From Aeromicrobium sp. Sec7.5 (GTDB taxonomy: Bacteria; Actinomycetota; Actinomycetes; Propionibacteriales; Nocardioidaceae), in NCBI RefSeq assembly GCF_036867135.1, contig NZ_JBAJIJ010000001.1, positions 310,001 through 374,000 of the forward strand: a DNA stretch of 64,000 nucleotides, read 5' to 3'. The position numbers and the translations under genes are program-made. The notes below the pieces were generated by a model, which ran no database searches, was not told where the DNA came from, and saw only the letters and a list, made by a program, of their open reading frames with translations. Shown piece after piece: positions 54,432 to 64,000 of this stretch. The first letter of the stretch is position 1. Every line of letters starts with the position of its first letter.

Positions 54432-56753
54432 TCAGGTGCGGACGAGGAGGGCGACGGGGTAGGTCGCGAGCAGGTCGGCGACGAGCTGGATCCCGCCGGC
54501 GTGCTGCCGACCGGTCAGGACGTCGGTCCACGCGCCCGGGTCGAGGCTGAGCCCCGCCTCGTCACCGAGGTCGAGCACGGTCCCGTCCCACCCGTCCGGC
54601 CGCTGCTCGAGGCCGACGGGCAGCCGCGTCGCGACGGCGACGAGGTCGCGGTGCCGGGCGAACGCCACGGCGTGGTCGGCGGCGGAGCCGTCGGCCCGGA
54701 GCGGCCGGTAGCCCTCGAACAGCTCGGGTCGCTCCCGACGCAGTCCGAGCACCCGCTGGGTGACGAGCAGTTTGGCGGCACCGGAGGCGTCCAGGGGCGG
54801 CACCCAGCCGCCGGCGACGCGCGACAACAGCTCGCGCCGGGCCGCGTAGTCGACCTCGCGACGGTTGTCGGGGTCGACGAGCGAGAGGTCCCACAGCTCG
54901 GTGCCCTGGTAGACGTCGGGCACCCCCGGGCCGGCGAGCTGCAGCAGCTTCTGCGACAGCGCGGTGGTCCAGCCGGCGGGCTCGACGCGGCGGGCGAAGG
55001 CCTCGACCTCGTCGCCCACCGTCGCGCGGACGCGGGCGGGCCAGGCGCGCACGGCGTCCTCGAAGGCCTCGTCGGTCTCGGTCCACGTCGTGCGCAGCTT
55101 TGACTCGCGGGCGGCCTTCAGCAGGTAGTCGACGAGGCGCTCGTCGGAGACGGGCCACGCGGCGACGAGCGTCTGCCAGGCGAGCAGGTCGAGCGAGGGC
55201 TCGTCGATGCCGCACCGGGCCGACCAGCGTTCGACGGACTCGGCGAGCTCGTCGGCGACCTCGGCCAGCACGAGCGACCGGGCCCGGGTGTCCTCGGACC
55301 GCTTCGTGTCGTGGGTGGTGAGCGTCGTCATGGTGGCCGGACGGTCGCGGTCGCGGACCGTGGAGAGCTCGTGGAAGGCCTCGACGTCGACGCCCCACAC
55401 GTCGGGCGACCCACCGACCTCGGTCAGCGCCGCGAACCGCGTGTACCGGTAGAACGTCGTGTCCTCGGTGCCCTTGGCGACGACCATGCCCGAGGTCTGC
55501 TGGATCCGGGTCGCGAGCTCGCCGCGCGGATCGGCACGGACCTGGTCGTCCAGGGCGCGCAGCGCGGGAGCCACGTCGGGTCGGCGGGTGAGCGCACGAT
55601 CGATCGCCCGGGCCCAGTCGTCGGCACCCTCGGGCAGGTAGGAGCGGTACACGCCGAACGCGATCATGGTCTCGGCGACGGCCGTGCGGGCCGGTTCCAC
55701 CGCGACGTCGGTGAGCAGCGCCGCGATGCGGTGCACCTCCGCGACGAGGATGCGGTCGGTGACCATGCGGCGCGCGTCCTCCTCGACCGCGGCGTAGTCG
55801 GTCGGCACGCCGCGGCGTTGCGCCAGTGCGGTGATCGGTGCCTCGCCGGCGGGGTCGAGCAGCACGCCGGCGACCTCGCGCAGCGCGTCGTAGCCCGTGG
55901 TGCCCTCGACGGGCCAGCTGGCCGGCAGGTCCTCGCCGGGGTGCAGGATCTTCTCGACCACGATCCAGGCGTCGGGTGCGGCCTCGCGCAGTCGGCGGGC
56001 GTAGCCGCCCGGGTCGGCCAGGCCGTCGGGGTGGTCGACGCGCAGGCCCGTGACCTCGCCAGCCTCGACCCATCGCAGCACCTCGCGGTGCGCGTCGTCG
56101 AACACGGCGGGCTCCTCGACGCGGATCGCCGCGAGCGAGGTGATGTCGAAGAAGCGGCGGTAGCCGAGCTCGGCGTTGCCGCGGCGCCAGCCCACGAGCT
56201 CGTAGTGCTGCCGGTCGTGCACCTCCTGCGGGGAGCCCCCACCGGTGCCGGGTGCGATCGGGAAGCGGTGGTCGTAGAACGCGAGCTCGTCGCCCGTGGA
56301 TCCGGGCTCGACCCGCAGCTCCGCCACGTCGGCGTCGTCGCCGAGCACGGGCAGCAGCAGACGGCCACGCGACCAGTCGATGTCGAAGTGCCGGGCGTGG
56401 GGGGACGCCTCGCCCTCGCTCAGCACGGACCACCACCACGGATTGGCGGCGGGGACCTCGACCGACATGTGGTTCGGCACGATGTCGACCACGACGCCCA
56501 TCCCGAGCTCACGCGCCTCCCGCGCCAGCGCGGCCCGCTGCTCCTCGCCGCCCAGCTCGGGCCGCGCGAGGGACGGGTCGGTCACGTCGTAGCCGTGGGT
56601 CGAGCCGGGGGTCGCGTCGAGCACGGGGGACAGGTAGATCGCGCCGACGCCCAGGTCGCGCAGGTACGGCAGCAGCGCCCGCGCCTCGGCGAAGCCGAAG
56701 CCGGGCCGCAGCTGCAGCCGGTAGGTCGACGACGGGACGCCGGCCGGAGTCAC
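54432..56753 (-). CDS. treY: Malto-oligosyltrehalose synthase
   Basis: A 773-residue GH13_26 enzyme converting the reducing-end alpha-1,4 linkage of maltodextrin to the alpha,alpha-1,1 linkage of trehalose. It starts with [20 protein letters not shown]. Then follow [40 protein letters not shown] (nucleophile Asp), [14 protein letters not shown] (acid Glu), GTTGYDAL and [17 protein letters not shown] start overlaps the glgX2 stop by 4 bp. Works with TreX (glgX) and TreZ to make trehalose from glycogen. Confidence 0.96.
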   Translation of the reverse strand: MTPAGVPSSTYRLQLRPGFGFAEARALLPYLRDLGVGAIYLSPVLDATPGSTHGYDVTDPSLARPELGGEEQRAALAREARELGMGVVVDIVPNHMSVEVPAANPWWWSVLSEGEASPHARHFDIDWSRGRLLLPVLGDDADVAELRVEPGSTGDELAFYDHRFPIAPGTGGGSPQEVHDRQHYELVGWRRGNAELGYRRFFDITSLAAIRVEEPAVFDDAHREVLRWVEAGEVTGLRVDHPDGLADPGGYARRLREAAPDAWIVVEKILHPGEDLPASWPVEGTTGYDALREVAGVLLDPAGEAPITALAQRRGVPTDYAAVEEDARRMVTDRILVAEVHRIAALLTDVAVEPARTAVAETMIAFGVYRSYLPEGADDWARAIDRALTRRPDVAPALRALDDQVRADPRGELATRIQQTSGMVVAKGTEDTTFYRYTRFAALTEVGGSPDVWGVDVEAFHELSTVRDRDRPATMTTLTTHDTKRSEDTRARSLVLAEVADELAESVERWSARCGIDEPSLDLLAWQTLVAAWPVSDERLVDYLLKAARESKLRTTWTETDEAFEDAVRAWPARVRATVGDEVEAFARRVEPAGWTTALSQKLLQLAGPGVPDVYQGTELWDLSLVDPDNRREVDYAARRELLSRVAGGWVPPLDASGAAKLLVTQRVLGLRRERPELFEGYRPLRADGSAADHAVAFARHRDLVAVATRLPVGLEQRPDGWDGTVLDLGDEAGLSLDPGAWTDVLTGRQHAGGIQLVADLLATYPVALLVRT

Positions 56754-58876
56754 GAGCCCACCCGCTGCAGCACGACGAGGGAGCGACCCGGCACGTCGAA
56801 GCTGTCGCCCGCCGGACGGGGCTCGGCGCCCGCCGGCTCGACGACGCCCTCGGCCGTGTCGACCACGACCCGCCAGCGGTCGGCGTACTCGCCGTCGGGC
56901 AGCGTGAACTGGATCGTCTCGTGGTACGCGTTGAACGCGAGCAGGAACGAGTCGTCGGTGATCCGCTCGCCCCGCTCGTCGCGCTCCGCGATCGCGTCAC
57001 CGTTGAGGAACACCGCGACCGAGCGACCGAAGTCGTCGCCCCAGCTCTGGTCGGTCATCTCCTCGGCCGTCGGGGTGAACCAGGCGATGTCGGGGAGCCC
57101 GCCGTCGCGCCGCACGGGCCGTCCCGAGAAGAACCGGCGCCGGCGGAACACGGGGTGCTGGCGCCGCAGCCGGGTCAGCGCGGACGTGAAGCGCAGCAGG
57201 TCCGCCTCGTCCTCGGCCAGGCTCCAGTCGAGCCACGCGACCTCGTTGTCCTGGCAGTAGACGTTGTTGTTGCCGCCCTGGGTCCGGCCGAGCTCGTCGC
57301 CGTGCAGCAGCATCGGCACGCCCTGCGACAGCAGCATCGTCGCCAGGAAGTTGCGGCGCTGCCGCTCGCGCATGGCCAGGATCTCCGGGTCGTCGGTCGG
57401 GCCCTCGACGCCGTGGTTCCACGACCGGTTGTCGTCGGCGCCGTCGCGGCCCTCCTCGCCGTTGGCCTCGTTGTGCTTCTCGTCGTACGACACCAGGTCG
57501 TTCAGCGTGAAGCCGTCGTGCGCCGTGACGAAGTTGATCGACGCGTATGGGCGGCGGCCGTCGTCCTGGTAGAGGTCGGACGAGCCGGTGATGCGGGAGG
57601 CGAACTCGCCCAGGGTCGCCGGCTCGCCGCGCCAGAACTCCCGGACGGTGTCGCGGTAGAGCCCGTTCCACTCGGTCCACAGGGGCGGAAAGTTGCCGAC
57701 CTGGTAGCCGCCGGGACCGACGTCCCAGGGCTCCGCGATGAGCTTGACCTGGCTGACCACCGGGTCCTGCTGCACGAGCTCGAAGAACGTCGCGAGCTTG
57801 TCGACGTCGTAGAACTCGCGGGCCAGGGTGGCCGCGAGGTCGAAGCGGAACCCGTCGACGTGCATCTCGGTGACCCAGTACCGCAGCGAGTCCATGATGA
57901 GCTGCAGCGTGTGCGGGTGGCGCACGTTGAGCGAGTTCCCGGTGCCCGTGTAGTCCATGTAGTACTGCGGGTCGTCCTCGACCATGCGGTAGTACGCGCA
58001 GTTGTCGATCCCGCGCATCGAGAGCGTGGGGCCGAGGTGGTTGCCCTCGGCGGTGTGGTTGTAGACGACGTCGAGGATGACCTCGATGCCCGCGGTGTGC
58101 AGGGCCCGGACCATCCCCTTGAACTCCTGGACCTGCCGGCCCGGCCGTGACGCGTAGGCGTCGTGCGGCGCGAAGAAGCCAATCGTGTTGTAGCCCCAGT
58201 AGTTCGTCAGGTCCTTCTCGACGAGGTAGTGGTCGGTCAGGAACTGGTGCACCGGCAGCAGCTCGATCGCCGTGACCCCGAGCTCACGCAGGTGCTCGAC
58301 GATCGACGGGTGCGCGATGCCGGCGTACGTGCCGCGCAGCTGCTCGGGCACGTCGGGGTGGGTCATCGTGAGGCCCTTGACGTGCGCCTCGTAGATCACG
58401 GTCTCGTGGTACGGCCGGCGCGGCAGCCGGTCGTTGCCCCAGTCGAAGTACGGGTTGGTCACGAGCGAGAACGGCACGTGCCCGGCCGAGTCGTCGTCGT
58501 TGCGCTCGTCGGGCGCGTCCATGTCGTACGCGAACAGGGACGGGTCCCAGTCGACCTGGCCGCTGAACGCCTTGGCGTACGGGTCGATCAGGAGCTTCTC
58601 GGGGTTGCAGCGCAGGCCCTGCTCCGGGTCCCACGGACCGTGGACGCGGTAGCCGTAGCGCTGGCCGGGCGCGATGCCGTCGAGGAAGCCGTGGTGGACG
58701 AACCCGTCGACCTCCTCCAGGCGCACGCGGGTCTCGGCGCCGTGCTCGTCGAACAGGCACAGCTCGACCTTCTCGGCGACCTCGGAGAACAGGGCGAAGT
58801 TGGTGCCGGTGCCGTCGTACGTGGCGCCGAGCGGGTAGGGCGATCCGGGCCACGCGTGAAGGCGGGGAGGGTGCAC
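56750..58876 (-). CDS. glgX: Glycogen debranching enzyme GlgX/TreX, copy 2
   Basis: A 708-residue isoamylase-type GH13 enzyme. N-terminal CBM48 ([20 protein letters not shown]), nucleophile Asp in [18 protein letters not shown], acid Glu in [18 protein letters not shown], and [20 protein letters not shown]. It is cotranscribed with treY (GTGA overlap) and follows malQ by 30 bp, so this copy is the likely TreX of the TreX-TreY-TreZ route. The start is GTG at 58876. Confidence 0.95.
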   Translation of the reverse strand: MHPPRLHAWPGSPYPLGATYDGTGTNFALFSEVAEKVELCLFDEHGAETRVRLEEVDGFVHHGFLDGIAPGQRYGYRVHGPWDPEQGLRCNPEKLLIDPYAKAFSGQVDWDPSLFAYDMDAPDERNDDDSAGHVPFSLVTNPYFDWGNDRLPRRPYHETVIYEAHVKGLTMTHPDVPEQLRGTYAGIAHPSIVEHLRELGVTAIELLPVHQFLTDHYLVEKDLTNYWGYNTIGFFAPHDAYASRPGRQVQEFKGMVRALHTAGIEVILDVVYNHTAEGNHLGPTLSMRGIDNCAYYRMVEDDPQYYMDYTGTGNSLNVRHPHTLQLIMDSLRYWVTEMHVDGFRFDLAATLAREFYDVDKLATFFELVQQDPVVSQVKLIAEPWDVGPGGYQVGNFPPLWTEWNGLYRDTVREFWRGEPATLGEFASRITGSSDLYQDDGRRPYASINFVTAHDGFTLNDLVSYDEKHNEANGEEGRDGADDNRSWNHGVEGPTDDPEILAMRERQRRNFLATMLLSQGVPMLLHGDELGRTQGGNNNVYCQDNEVAWLDWSLAEDEADLLRFTSALTRLRRQHPVFRRRRFFSGRPVRRDGGLPDIAWFTPTAEEMTDQSWGDDFGRSVAVFLNGDAIAERDERGERITDDSFLLAFNAYHETIQFTLPDGEYADRWRVVVDTAEGVVEPAGAEPRPAGDSFDVPGRSLVVLQRVGS

Positions 58877-58906
58877 GGTCGGGGGTCTCCTCAGGGAGGT
58901 CGTTGA

Positions 58907-60898
58907 TCAGGACGGGGCGGGGGAAGTGGGGCCCTGCGGGGCGGGTCTGGCCGCCCGCAGGGGCGCGACGGCGGCCGCGACCCGGGGGTCGGTGAAGAAG
59001 TCCTCGAGCCGCACGGGCAGCGGGACGCGCCAGTTCGGGTACTCGTCGACCGTGCCGGGCAGGTTGGGCTGGTCGAGCTGTCCGACCGCGTCGGCGGGCG
59101 AGCTGAGCACCAGGCGGGAGGCGGCCGGGGCGATCACGGCGTGGAGCGCCACGACCAGGTCGTCGTCCGGCACGCCCTCCTCGCGCAGGAGGTCGAGCAG
59201 TGCCGCCCGATCGGTGGCGGCGGAGGCGAGCGCGTCGTCGAGGGACGCGTCGAGCAGTCCCAGCCGGTGCTGCACGTGCACCCGCTCGTCGGCGATCCAA
59301 CCGGCGACGGTGGGCAGGTCGTGCGTGCTGATGCTCGCCATCGTCTCCGGCTCCCACCGCGCGGGCGGCACGTGCGGCTGCCCGGGGGCGTCCCAGTCGC
59401 GCTCGAACCAGAGGACGGCCGAGCTCAGGATGCCGCGCTCGTGCATCGTCCGCGTCACGACGTCCTCGACCGTGCCGAGGTCCTCGCCCACGACGATCGC
59501 GCCCTCGCGGGTGGCCTCGAGCAGCAGAGCCGCGAGCATGACGTCGGCGTCGTAGTGGACGTAGGTGCCGCGGTGGGCGGGCTCTCCCGGCGGGATCCAC
59601 CAGAGCCGCCAGAGTCCGGCGACGTGGTCGACCCGGATGCCGTCGCCGTGGCGCAGCACGCTGCGGACGACGTCGCGGAACGGCGCGTAGCCGGTCTCGG
59701 CGAGGCGGTCGGGCCGCCACGGCGGGAGGCCCCAGTCCTGGCCGAGCGGGTTGAAGGCGTCGGCGGGGCAGCCCACGCGGACGTCCGACGCGAAGACGTC
59801 CTGCTGGGCCCACGCATCGGCGCCGCCCGGGTCGACCCCGACGGGCAGGTCGTGCACCAGTCCCACCGCCATGCCGGCCTCGTGGGCGGCGGCGCGTGCG
59901 CCGTCGAGCTGCTCGCGGGCGAGGGCCTGCAGCCAGAGGTGGAAGGCCACCCGGTCGGCGATCTCCTCGCCCGCCGCAGCGACGGCCGGGGAGGCGGGGT
60001 CGCGCAGCGGATCGGGCCAGCGGCGCCAGTCGGCCCCGTGCACCTCGGCGAGGGCGGACCAGACGGCGAAGGCTCGCAGGTCGTCGTCGGCGTCCTCGGG
60101 CACCGGCCGGTCGGTCGTGTGCTCCCACAGCAGCTCGAGCGCGGTGCGCTTCGCGAGCCAGACGTCGTCGTGGTCGATCAGCTCGGTGTCGTTCGGCGGT
60201 GCGAGCCGGGCCACCGCGGCGCGGACCTCGTCGGAGGCCGACCCGAAGGCCGCCGTGTCGGTGACGCGGAGGTAGAGCGGGCTGGCGAAGCGCCGGCTCG
60301 CGGGCGAGTAGGGGGAGCGCTGGAGCGGGGTCGAGGGCACGAAGGCCTGGACGGGGTTCACCAGCAGCACGCCGGCGCCCTGCTCGCCGCCCGCACGCCG
60401 CGCGATCGCGGCGAGGTCGCCGTAGTCGCCCATGCCCCACGAGTCGTCGGACCGCAGGGAGTAGAGCTGAAGCATCCAGCCCCACGTGCGTGGCACCTCC
60501 GGCAGGCGCGCGGGTCCCACGACGACCGTGATGTCGCGGTCGCCGGTCGTGAGCCGGTGCCAGCCGAGGGGCAGGTCGGCCGGAAGCGCGCCCTGGACGT
60601 CGAGCGTGCCGCCGTCCTCGAGGTGGAGCGTCCCCGCGACGCCGTCGCCGAGGTCGCGACCGGCGCCCTGGGTCGCCGCGATCGTGCCGGGGAATCGGCT
60701 GCTCGTGCGCTCCGCGCTCGCGAGCTCGCGGGCGATCGCGTCGTCGCTCGTCGCGTCGACCCCGAGCTGGCCCAGCACGGCCGCGACGATCTCGTCGTCC
60801 ACGGTCACCGGCGTCCGGTCCGAGCCCTCGTAGCTCGTGGCCACCCCGTGGGCCGCCGCGAGGCGTGCGAGTGCGTCACGGTCCGGGGAAGGGGGCAT
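58907..60898 (-). CDS. malQ: 4-alpha-glucanotransferase (amylomaltase)
   Basis: A 663-residue GH77 enzyme that transfers maltodextrin segments between glucan chains. It has the long actinobacterial N-terminal domain (about 160 residues) before the catalytic start QLYSLRSDDSWGMGDYGDL. The substrate loop is RSPYSPASRRFASPLYL, the nucleophile region IRVDHVAGLWRLWWIPPG, the acid Glu in IVVGEDLGTVEDVV and STHDLPTVAGWI. ATG start at 60898. First gene of malQ-glgX2-treY, it probably recycles short maltodextrins left by debranching. Confidence 0.96.
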   Translation of the reverse strand: MPPSPDRDALARLAAAHGVATSYEGSDRTPVTVDDEIVAAVLGQLGVDATSDDAIARELASAERTSSRFPGTIAATQGAGRDLGDGVAGTLHLEDGGTLDVQGALPADLPLGWHRLTTGDRDITVVVGPARLPEVPRTWGWMLQLYSLRSDDSWGMGDYGDLAAIARRAGGEQGAGVLLVNPVQAFVPSTPLQRSPYSPASRRFASPLYLRVTDTAAFGSASDEVRAAVARLAPPNDTELIDHDDVWLAKRTALELLWEHTTDRPVPEDADDDLRAFAVWSALAEVHGADWRRWPDPLRDPASPAVAAAGEEIADRVAFHLWLQALAREQLDGARAAAHEAGMAVGLVHDLPVGVDPGGADAWAQQDVFASDVRVGCPADAFNPLGQDWGLPPWRPDRLAETGYAPFRDVVRSVLRHGDGIRVDHVAGLWRLWWIPPGEPAHRGTYVHYDADVMLAALLLEATREGAIVVGEDLGTVEDVVTRTMHERGILSSAVLWFERDWDAPGQPHVPPARWEPETMASISTHDLPTVAGWIADERVHVQHRLGLLDASLDDALASAATDRAALLDLLREEGVPDDDLVVALHAVIAPAASRLVLSSPADAVGQLDQPNLPGTVDEYPNWRVPLPVRLEDFFTDPRVAAAVAPLRAARPAPQGPTSPAPS

Positions 60899-61092
60899 GC
60901 CTCAAGCATCGGGGCCGCGCCGATCCGGCGCACCCCCGCATGCCGTGACGCGCGTCGCCCCGGCGACCAGCTGCCCCGTCCCCGTCCTGCTCGGTGGTGC
61001 GTTCGTGGGACAGCGGTAGCGTCGAGGGGGTTCTCGCGGCCGGCCCGGCGATCGCCGGTGGCCGGCCCCGCGTCTCACGGAAGTCGGTCCCC

Positions 61093-61977
61093 ATGTCCCT
61101 GCCCCAGCGCTCCATCGGTGACGTCCAGGTCTCGGCGATCGGGCTCGGCGGCATGCCGATGTCGGTCGACGGTCGCCCGGACGAGGACCGGTCGATCCGC
61201 ACGATCCACGCCGCGCTCGACGCGGGCGTGACCCTGATCGACACCGCCGACGCCTATCACCGAGCCGCCGCGGACGTCGGGCACGACGAGTCCGGTCACA
61301 ACGAGGTCCTGATCGCGAAGGCGTTGAGGAGCTGGGGCGGTGACGCGAGCTCGGTCCTGGTCGCCACCAAGGGTGGGCACACGCGCACCGAGGCCGGCGG
61401 CTGGCCGCTCGACGGCAGCCCGGAGTACCTCAAGCGCGCCGCGAAGGCGTCCGCCCAGCGACTCGGCGTCGACGCGATCGGTCTCTACCAGCACCACCGC
61501 CCCGACCCGGCCGTCCCGTACGAGGAGACGATCGGTGCGCTCCGCGACCTGCTCGACGAGGGCGTGATCCGTCAGGCCGGCATCTCGAACGCCGACCTTG
61601 ACCAGATCCGTCTCGCGCAGACGCTGCTCGACGGGCGCCTCGCGTCGGTGCAGAACCAGTTCTCGCCCGCCTTCCGCTCGAGCCGCACCGAGCTCGAGCT
61701 GTGCGCCGAGCTCGGCGTCGCCTTCCTCCCGTGGAGCCCGCTCGGCGGCATCGGCAGCGCGGCGGAGCTGGGCGACCGCTACGCCGAGAACGCGGCGATC
61801 GCGCACGAGCGCGGGGTGAGTCCGCAGCAGGTCGCGCTGGCCTGGGAGCTCGCGCTCTCGCCGACCGTCATCCCGATCCCCGGTTCTTCGCGCCCCGAGA
61901 GCATCCTCGACTCGATCGGCGCGCTGGACCTCACGCTCACGCCCGAGGAGATCGCCCGCCTCGACGCCGTGGCCTGA
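61093..61977 (+). CDS. Aldo/keto reductase
   Basis: A 294-residue NADPH-dependent aldo/keto reductase. The start IGDVQVSAIGLGGMPMS leads to the catalytic Asp and Tyr in TLIDTADAYHRA, Lys in VLVATKGGHTR and His in IGLYQHHRPDP. The cofactor segment is IPIPGSSRPESILDS. Complete, in contrast to the truncated one at 53595-54323, and from a different subfamily. The ATG at 61093 was preferred because it begins the first barrel strand; the frame is open upstream. The substrate is unknown. Confidence 0.92.
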   Translation: MSLPQRSIGDVQVSAIGLGGMPMSVDGRPDEDRSIRTIHAALDAGVTLIDTADAYHRAAADVGHDESGHNEVLIAKALRSWGGDASSVLVATKGGHTRTEAGGWPLDGSPEYLKRAAKASAQRLGVDAIGLYQHHRPDPAVPYEETIGALRDLLDEGVIRQAGISNADLDQIRLAQTLLDGRLASVQNQFSPAFRSSRTELELCAELGVAFLPWSPLGGIGSAAELGDRYAENAAIAHERGVSPQQVALAWELALSPTVIPIPGSSRPESILDSIGALDLTLTPEEIARLDAVA

Positions 61978-62004
61978 CCCCTCGCGGGCCGTCCACCAGC
62001 GCCG

Positions 62005-62952
62005 TCACGCCGACGGGTCCGCCGGCGCGGCAGGTGCGTGGACGAGTGCCGCCACGGCCGCGAGCGCCTCGCGGCACGCGACGACGGCCGGGTGGGCGGC
62101 CGACGCGGTGCGGGCCGCCGTGAAGATCGTGCGCCGCGGGCGACCCGGCACGTCGTGCAGCGCGACGGTGGGGACCCTGCCCAGCCACAGCAGGTCGGGC
62201 AGCAGCGCCACGGCGTTGCCCGACTCGACGAGTCGGATCTGCGCCTGCAGGTCAGCGGTCTCGAAGCGCACGTCGGGCTCGAACCCGGCGACCCGGCAGG
62301 CCTGCTCGGCGTGGTGCCGGGACGCGACTCCGGGGGGCTCCATGACCCACGAGACGTGCCGCGCCTGCGCGATCGACGTCGTGCCGGAGGCGGGGCCGTC
62401 GCCGAGCGGGGTGGCGAGCCGGATCGTGTCCGACATCAGCTCGACCCGGTCCAGGCCGGGGAGGTGAGGAGCGGCGTGACCGGGGTACTGCTCGGCGACG
62501 ACCAGGTCGAAGTCGCGCGCCCAGGTCTCGGTGAGAGCGGACTCCGGCTCGCGCTGCGTGACGGTCACGCGCAGGGCGGGGTGGTCGCGTGCGACGAGAC
62601 CGAGCATGTCGGGCACGAGTGCCAGCGCGGCGGACTGGAACACGGCCACGCGCACGGTGCCGGTGGCCCGCTCGAGCGAGGCGGCCAGCTCGGTCTCGGC
62701 CTGCTCGAGGTGACGCAGCAGGCCATCGGCGTGGGCCACGAGGATCTCGGCCTGCGGTGTGAGCTGGACGCCGCGCCCGACCTTGCGCAACAGCTCGACC
62801 CCAGCCTCCTTCTCGAGCAGCGCGAGCTGCTGCGACACCGCCGAGGGGCTCAGGTGCAGGGCCGCGGCGACCGCGGCCAGGGTGCCGCGGACGTGCAGCT
62901 CGCGCAGCAGGCGAAGGCGGCGGACGTCGAGCACGGGGCGGCCCCTATTCAT
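62005..62952 (-). CDS. LysR family regulator divergent from putA
   Basis: A 315-residue LysR-type regulator. The DNA-binding helix-turn-helix is GTLAAVAAALHLSPSAVSQQ, followed by an effector-binding domain. It is divergent from putA with a 71-bp gap holding three CTGAT/ATCAG half-sites, the first overlapping its own start codon. The likely role is proline-responsive control of putA plus autoregulation. That is inferred from arrangement. Confidence 0.93.
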   Translation of the reverse strand: MNRGRPVLDVRRLRLLRELHVRGTLAAVAAALHLSPSAVSQQLALLEKEAGVELLRKVGRGVQLTPQAEILVAHADGLLRHLEQAETELAASLERATGTVRVAVFQSAALALVPDMLGLVARDHPALRVTVTQREPESALTETWARDFDLVVAEQYPGHAAPHLPGLDRVELMSDTIRLATPLGDGPASGTTSIAQARHVSWVMEPPGVASRHHAEQACRVAGFEPDVRFETADLQAQIRLVESGNAVALLPDLLWLGRVPTVALHDVPGRPRRTIFTAARTASAAHPAVVACREALAAVAALVHAPAAPADPSA

Positions 62953-62975
62953 CAGAGAAACTGATGTGTATCAGT
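62950..62975. promoter_or_regulatory. Overlapping inverted repeats between LysR gene and putA
   Basis: CATCAG-N5-CTGATG (62950-62966) and ACTGAT-N4-ATCAGT (62960-62975) are two perfect inverted repeats sharing a central half-site. They lie at the LysR start and about 50 bp before the putA start. This is a plausible LysR recognition and activation site array. Confidence 0.6.
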
Positions 62976-63023
62976 CGGAAAACATCGCTTTACCTTAACC
63001 GAGTCGACTCCCAGACTGACGCC

Positions 63024-64000
63024 ATGACCTCGCACCTGACCGAGCGCACCGGCTCGCCGGACGGCTCCGCCGAGCCCCTGACCCGCCCGGCCGACCTGGC
63101 CGACGAGACCATCGCGCTGGTACGCCGCTGGCTCGCGGCCGCCGCGCAGGTCGAGCCGGACAAGGCCGGGGCCCAGCTCGCGGGCGTCCTCAAGGACCCG
63201 CGCGGCCTGCCGTTCACGGTGGGCTTCATCGACGGCGTCATCCGCCCCGAGGACACCGCGGTCGCCGCCCGCAACTTCGCCGAGCTGGCCCGCGAGGTCC
63301 CGGCGTTCCTGCCCTGGCACCTGCGTGCTGCCGTGAAGGTCGGCGCCCGGGTCGGTCTCGTGGCCCCCGGCCTGGTCATCCCGGTCGTGCGCCGCGCGCT
63401 CCGGGCCATGGTCGGTCACCTCATCGTCGACGCCCGCGAGCGACGCCTCGGGCGCGCCATCGCTCGTCTTCGCCACCGCGGGGTGCGGCTCAACATCAAC
63501 CTGCTCGGGGAGGCCGTGCTGGGCGAGCGCGAGGCAGCGCGCCGCCTGCAGGGCACGCGCGACCTCCTGGCCCGCGCGGACGTCGACTACGTCTCGATCA
63601 AGGTCTCCTCCACGGTCGCCCCGCACTCGGTGTGGGCCTTCGACGAGGCCGTCGCGCACGTCGTGGAGAGCCTCCAGCCGCTGTTCGAGCAGGCGGCGGC
63701 GTCGCCGACCCCGAAGTTCATCAACCTCGACATGGAGGAGTACCGCGACCTCGACCTGACCGTCGCGGTGTTCACGGCGATCCTCGACCAGCCGCACCTG
63801 CGCGGACTCGAGGCGGGGATCGTGCTGCAGGCCTACCTGCCGGACTCCCTCGCGGCGATGATCCGGTTGCAGGAGTGGTCGGCGGGCCGCCGCGCCGCGG
63901 GAGGCGCGGGCGTCAAGGTGCGCGTCGTGAAGGGTGCGAACCTGCCGATGGAGCGCGTCGAGGCCTCGCTGCACGACTGGCCGCTGGCCACGTGGGGAAC
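63024..64000 (+). CDS. putA: Bifunctional proline dehydrogenase / P5C dehydrogenase PutA, 3' end outside window
   Basis: About 325 N-terminal residues are present and the frame is open to the window end. It shows the proline dehydrogenase barrel: NINLLGEAVLGEREAARRL, YVSIKVSSTVAPHSVW, INLDMEEYRDLDLTVAVF, VLQAYLPDS and VRVVKGANLPMERVE. An N-terminal helical arm precedes it, and there is no ribbon-helix-helix domain, so it is not self-regulating like E. coli PutA. It oxidises proline to P5C with FAD; the glutamate semialdehyde dehydrogenase half is expected beyond the edge. ATG at 63024. Confidence 0.93.
   Translation, partial: MTSHLTERTGSPDGSAEPLTRPADLADETIALVRRWLAAAAQVEPDKAGAQLAGVLKDPRGLPFTVGFIDGVIRPEDTAVAARNFAELAREVPAFLPWHLRAAVKVGARVGLVAPGLVIPVVRRALRAMVGHLIVDARERRLGRAIARLRHRGVRLNINLLGEAVLGEREAARRLQGTRDLLARADVDYVSIKVSSTVAPHSVWAFDEAVAHVVESLQPLFEQAAASPTPKFINLDMEEYRDLDLTVAVFTAILDQPHLRGLEAGIVLQAYLPDSLAAMIRLQEWSAGRRAAGGAGVKVRVVKGANLPMERVEASLHDWPLATWG

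Overview
The window is high-GC (visibly about 70%), densely packed bacterial chromosome with GTG starts, 4-bp start/stop overlaps and actinobacterial gene families: a GlgE-type maltosyltransferase, maltokinase, GAF-ANTAR regulators, lysine 6-aminotransferase, PaaX and XRE-TetR regulators. It fits a Propionibacteriales/Nocardioidaceae-type actinobacterium such as an Aeromicrobium relative. That placement is inferred from gene content only. I saw no rRNA, tRNA, CRISPR array, phage or transposase gene.

Layout. 1-7.2 kb (+): an acyl-CoA catabolic operon with an APH-like kinase (cut by the window edge), a small conserved protein, an acyl-CoA synthetase, a short acyl-CoA dehydrogenase, an aldehyde dehydrogenase, an SDR and an MFS transporter. 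7.2-10.4 kb: an ACAD11-like dehydrogenase and a second APH-like kinase, divergent from an XRE-TetR fusion regulator. 10.4-12.0 kb: a GNAT and a Gfo/Idh/MocA oxidoreductase. 12.0-17.6 kb: lysine degradation (lysine 6-aminotransferase, Lrp and LysR regulators, aminoadipate-semialdehyde dehydrogenase, 2-oxoadipate dioxygenase/decarboxylase HglS). 17.7-25.7 kb: accessory genes (Fic protein, nitroreductase, catalase, TspO-like protein, DHA2 exporter, a repeat-rich gap, TauE/SafE permease, TetR). 25.8-29.4 kb: a degenerate ACAD11-like gene with an intact palindromic operator, then a tight minus-strand operon of ACAD-like protein, PIG-L deacetylase, NodS-like methyltransferase and family 2 glycosyltransferase.

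29.7-40.5 kb: an ABM monooxygenase, an HSL esterase, an AidB-like/crotonase/PaaX operon, an amine oxidase, hemolysin III, a DUF998-like protein, two GAF-ANTAR proteins flanking an RsbW-like ATPase, and an epimerase. 40.7-60.9 kb (almost all minus): an alpha-glucan/trehalose island. It holds glgE-treS-mak-glgB, two GlgX/TreX debranching enzymes, TreZ, TreY and MalQ, that is, both the TreS-Mak-GlgE-GlgB route and the TreX-TreY-TreZ route. 61-64 kb: an aldo/keto reductase, then a LysR regulator divergent from a proline-catabolic putA that runs off the window.

The most notable non-coding structure is a set of long intergenic hairpins immediately 3' of katA, glgB and treY. They share a GCGGTGAG outer end, and a copy forms the first codons of a 5'-truncated aldo/keto reductase. 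A second pair of related hairpins lies 3' of glgX1. The best candidates for undescribed biology are the four-gene PIG-L/NodS-like/GT2/ACAD-like operon, the hairpin family, and the paired kinase-ACAD11 modules with their fusion regulator.
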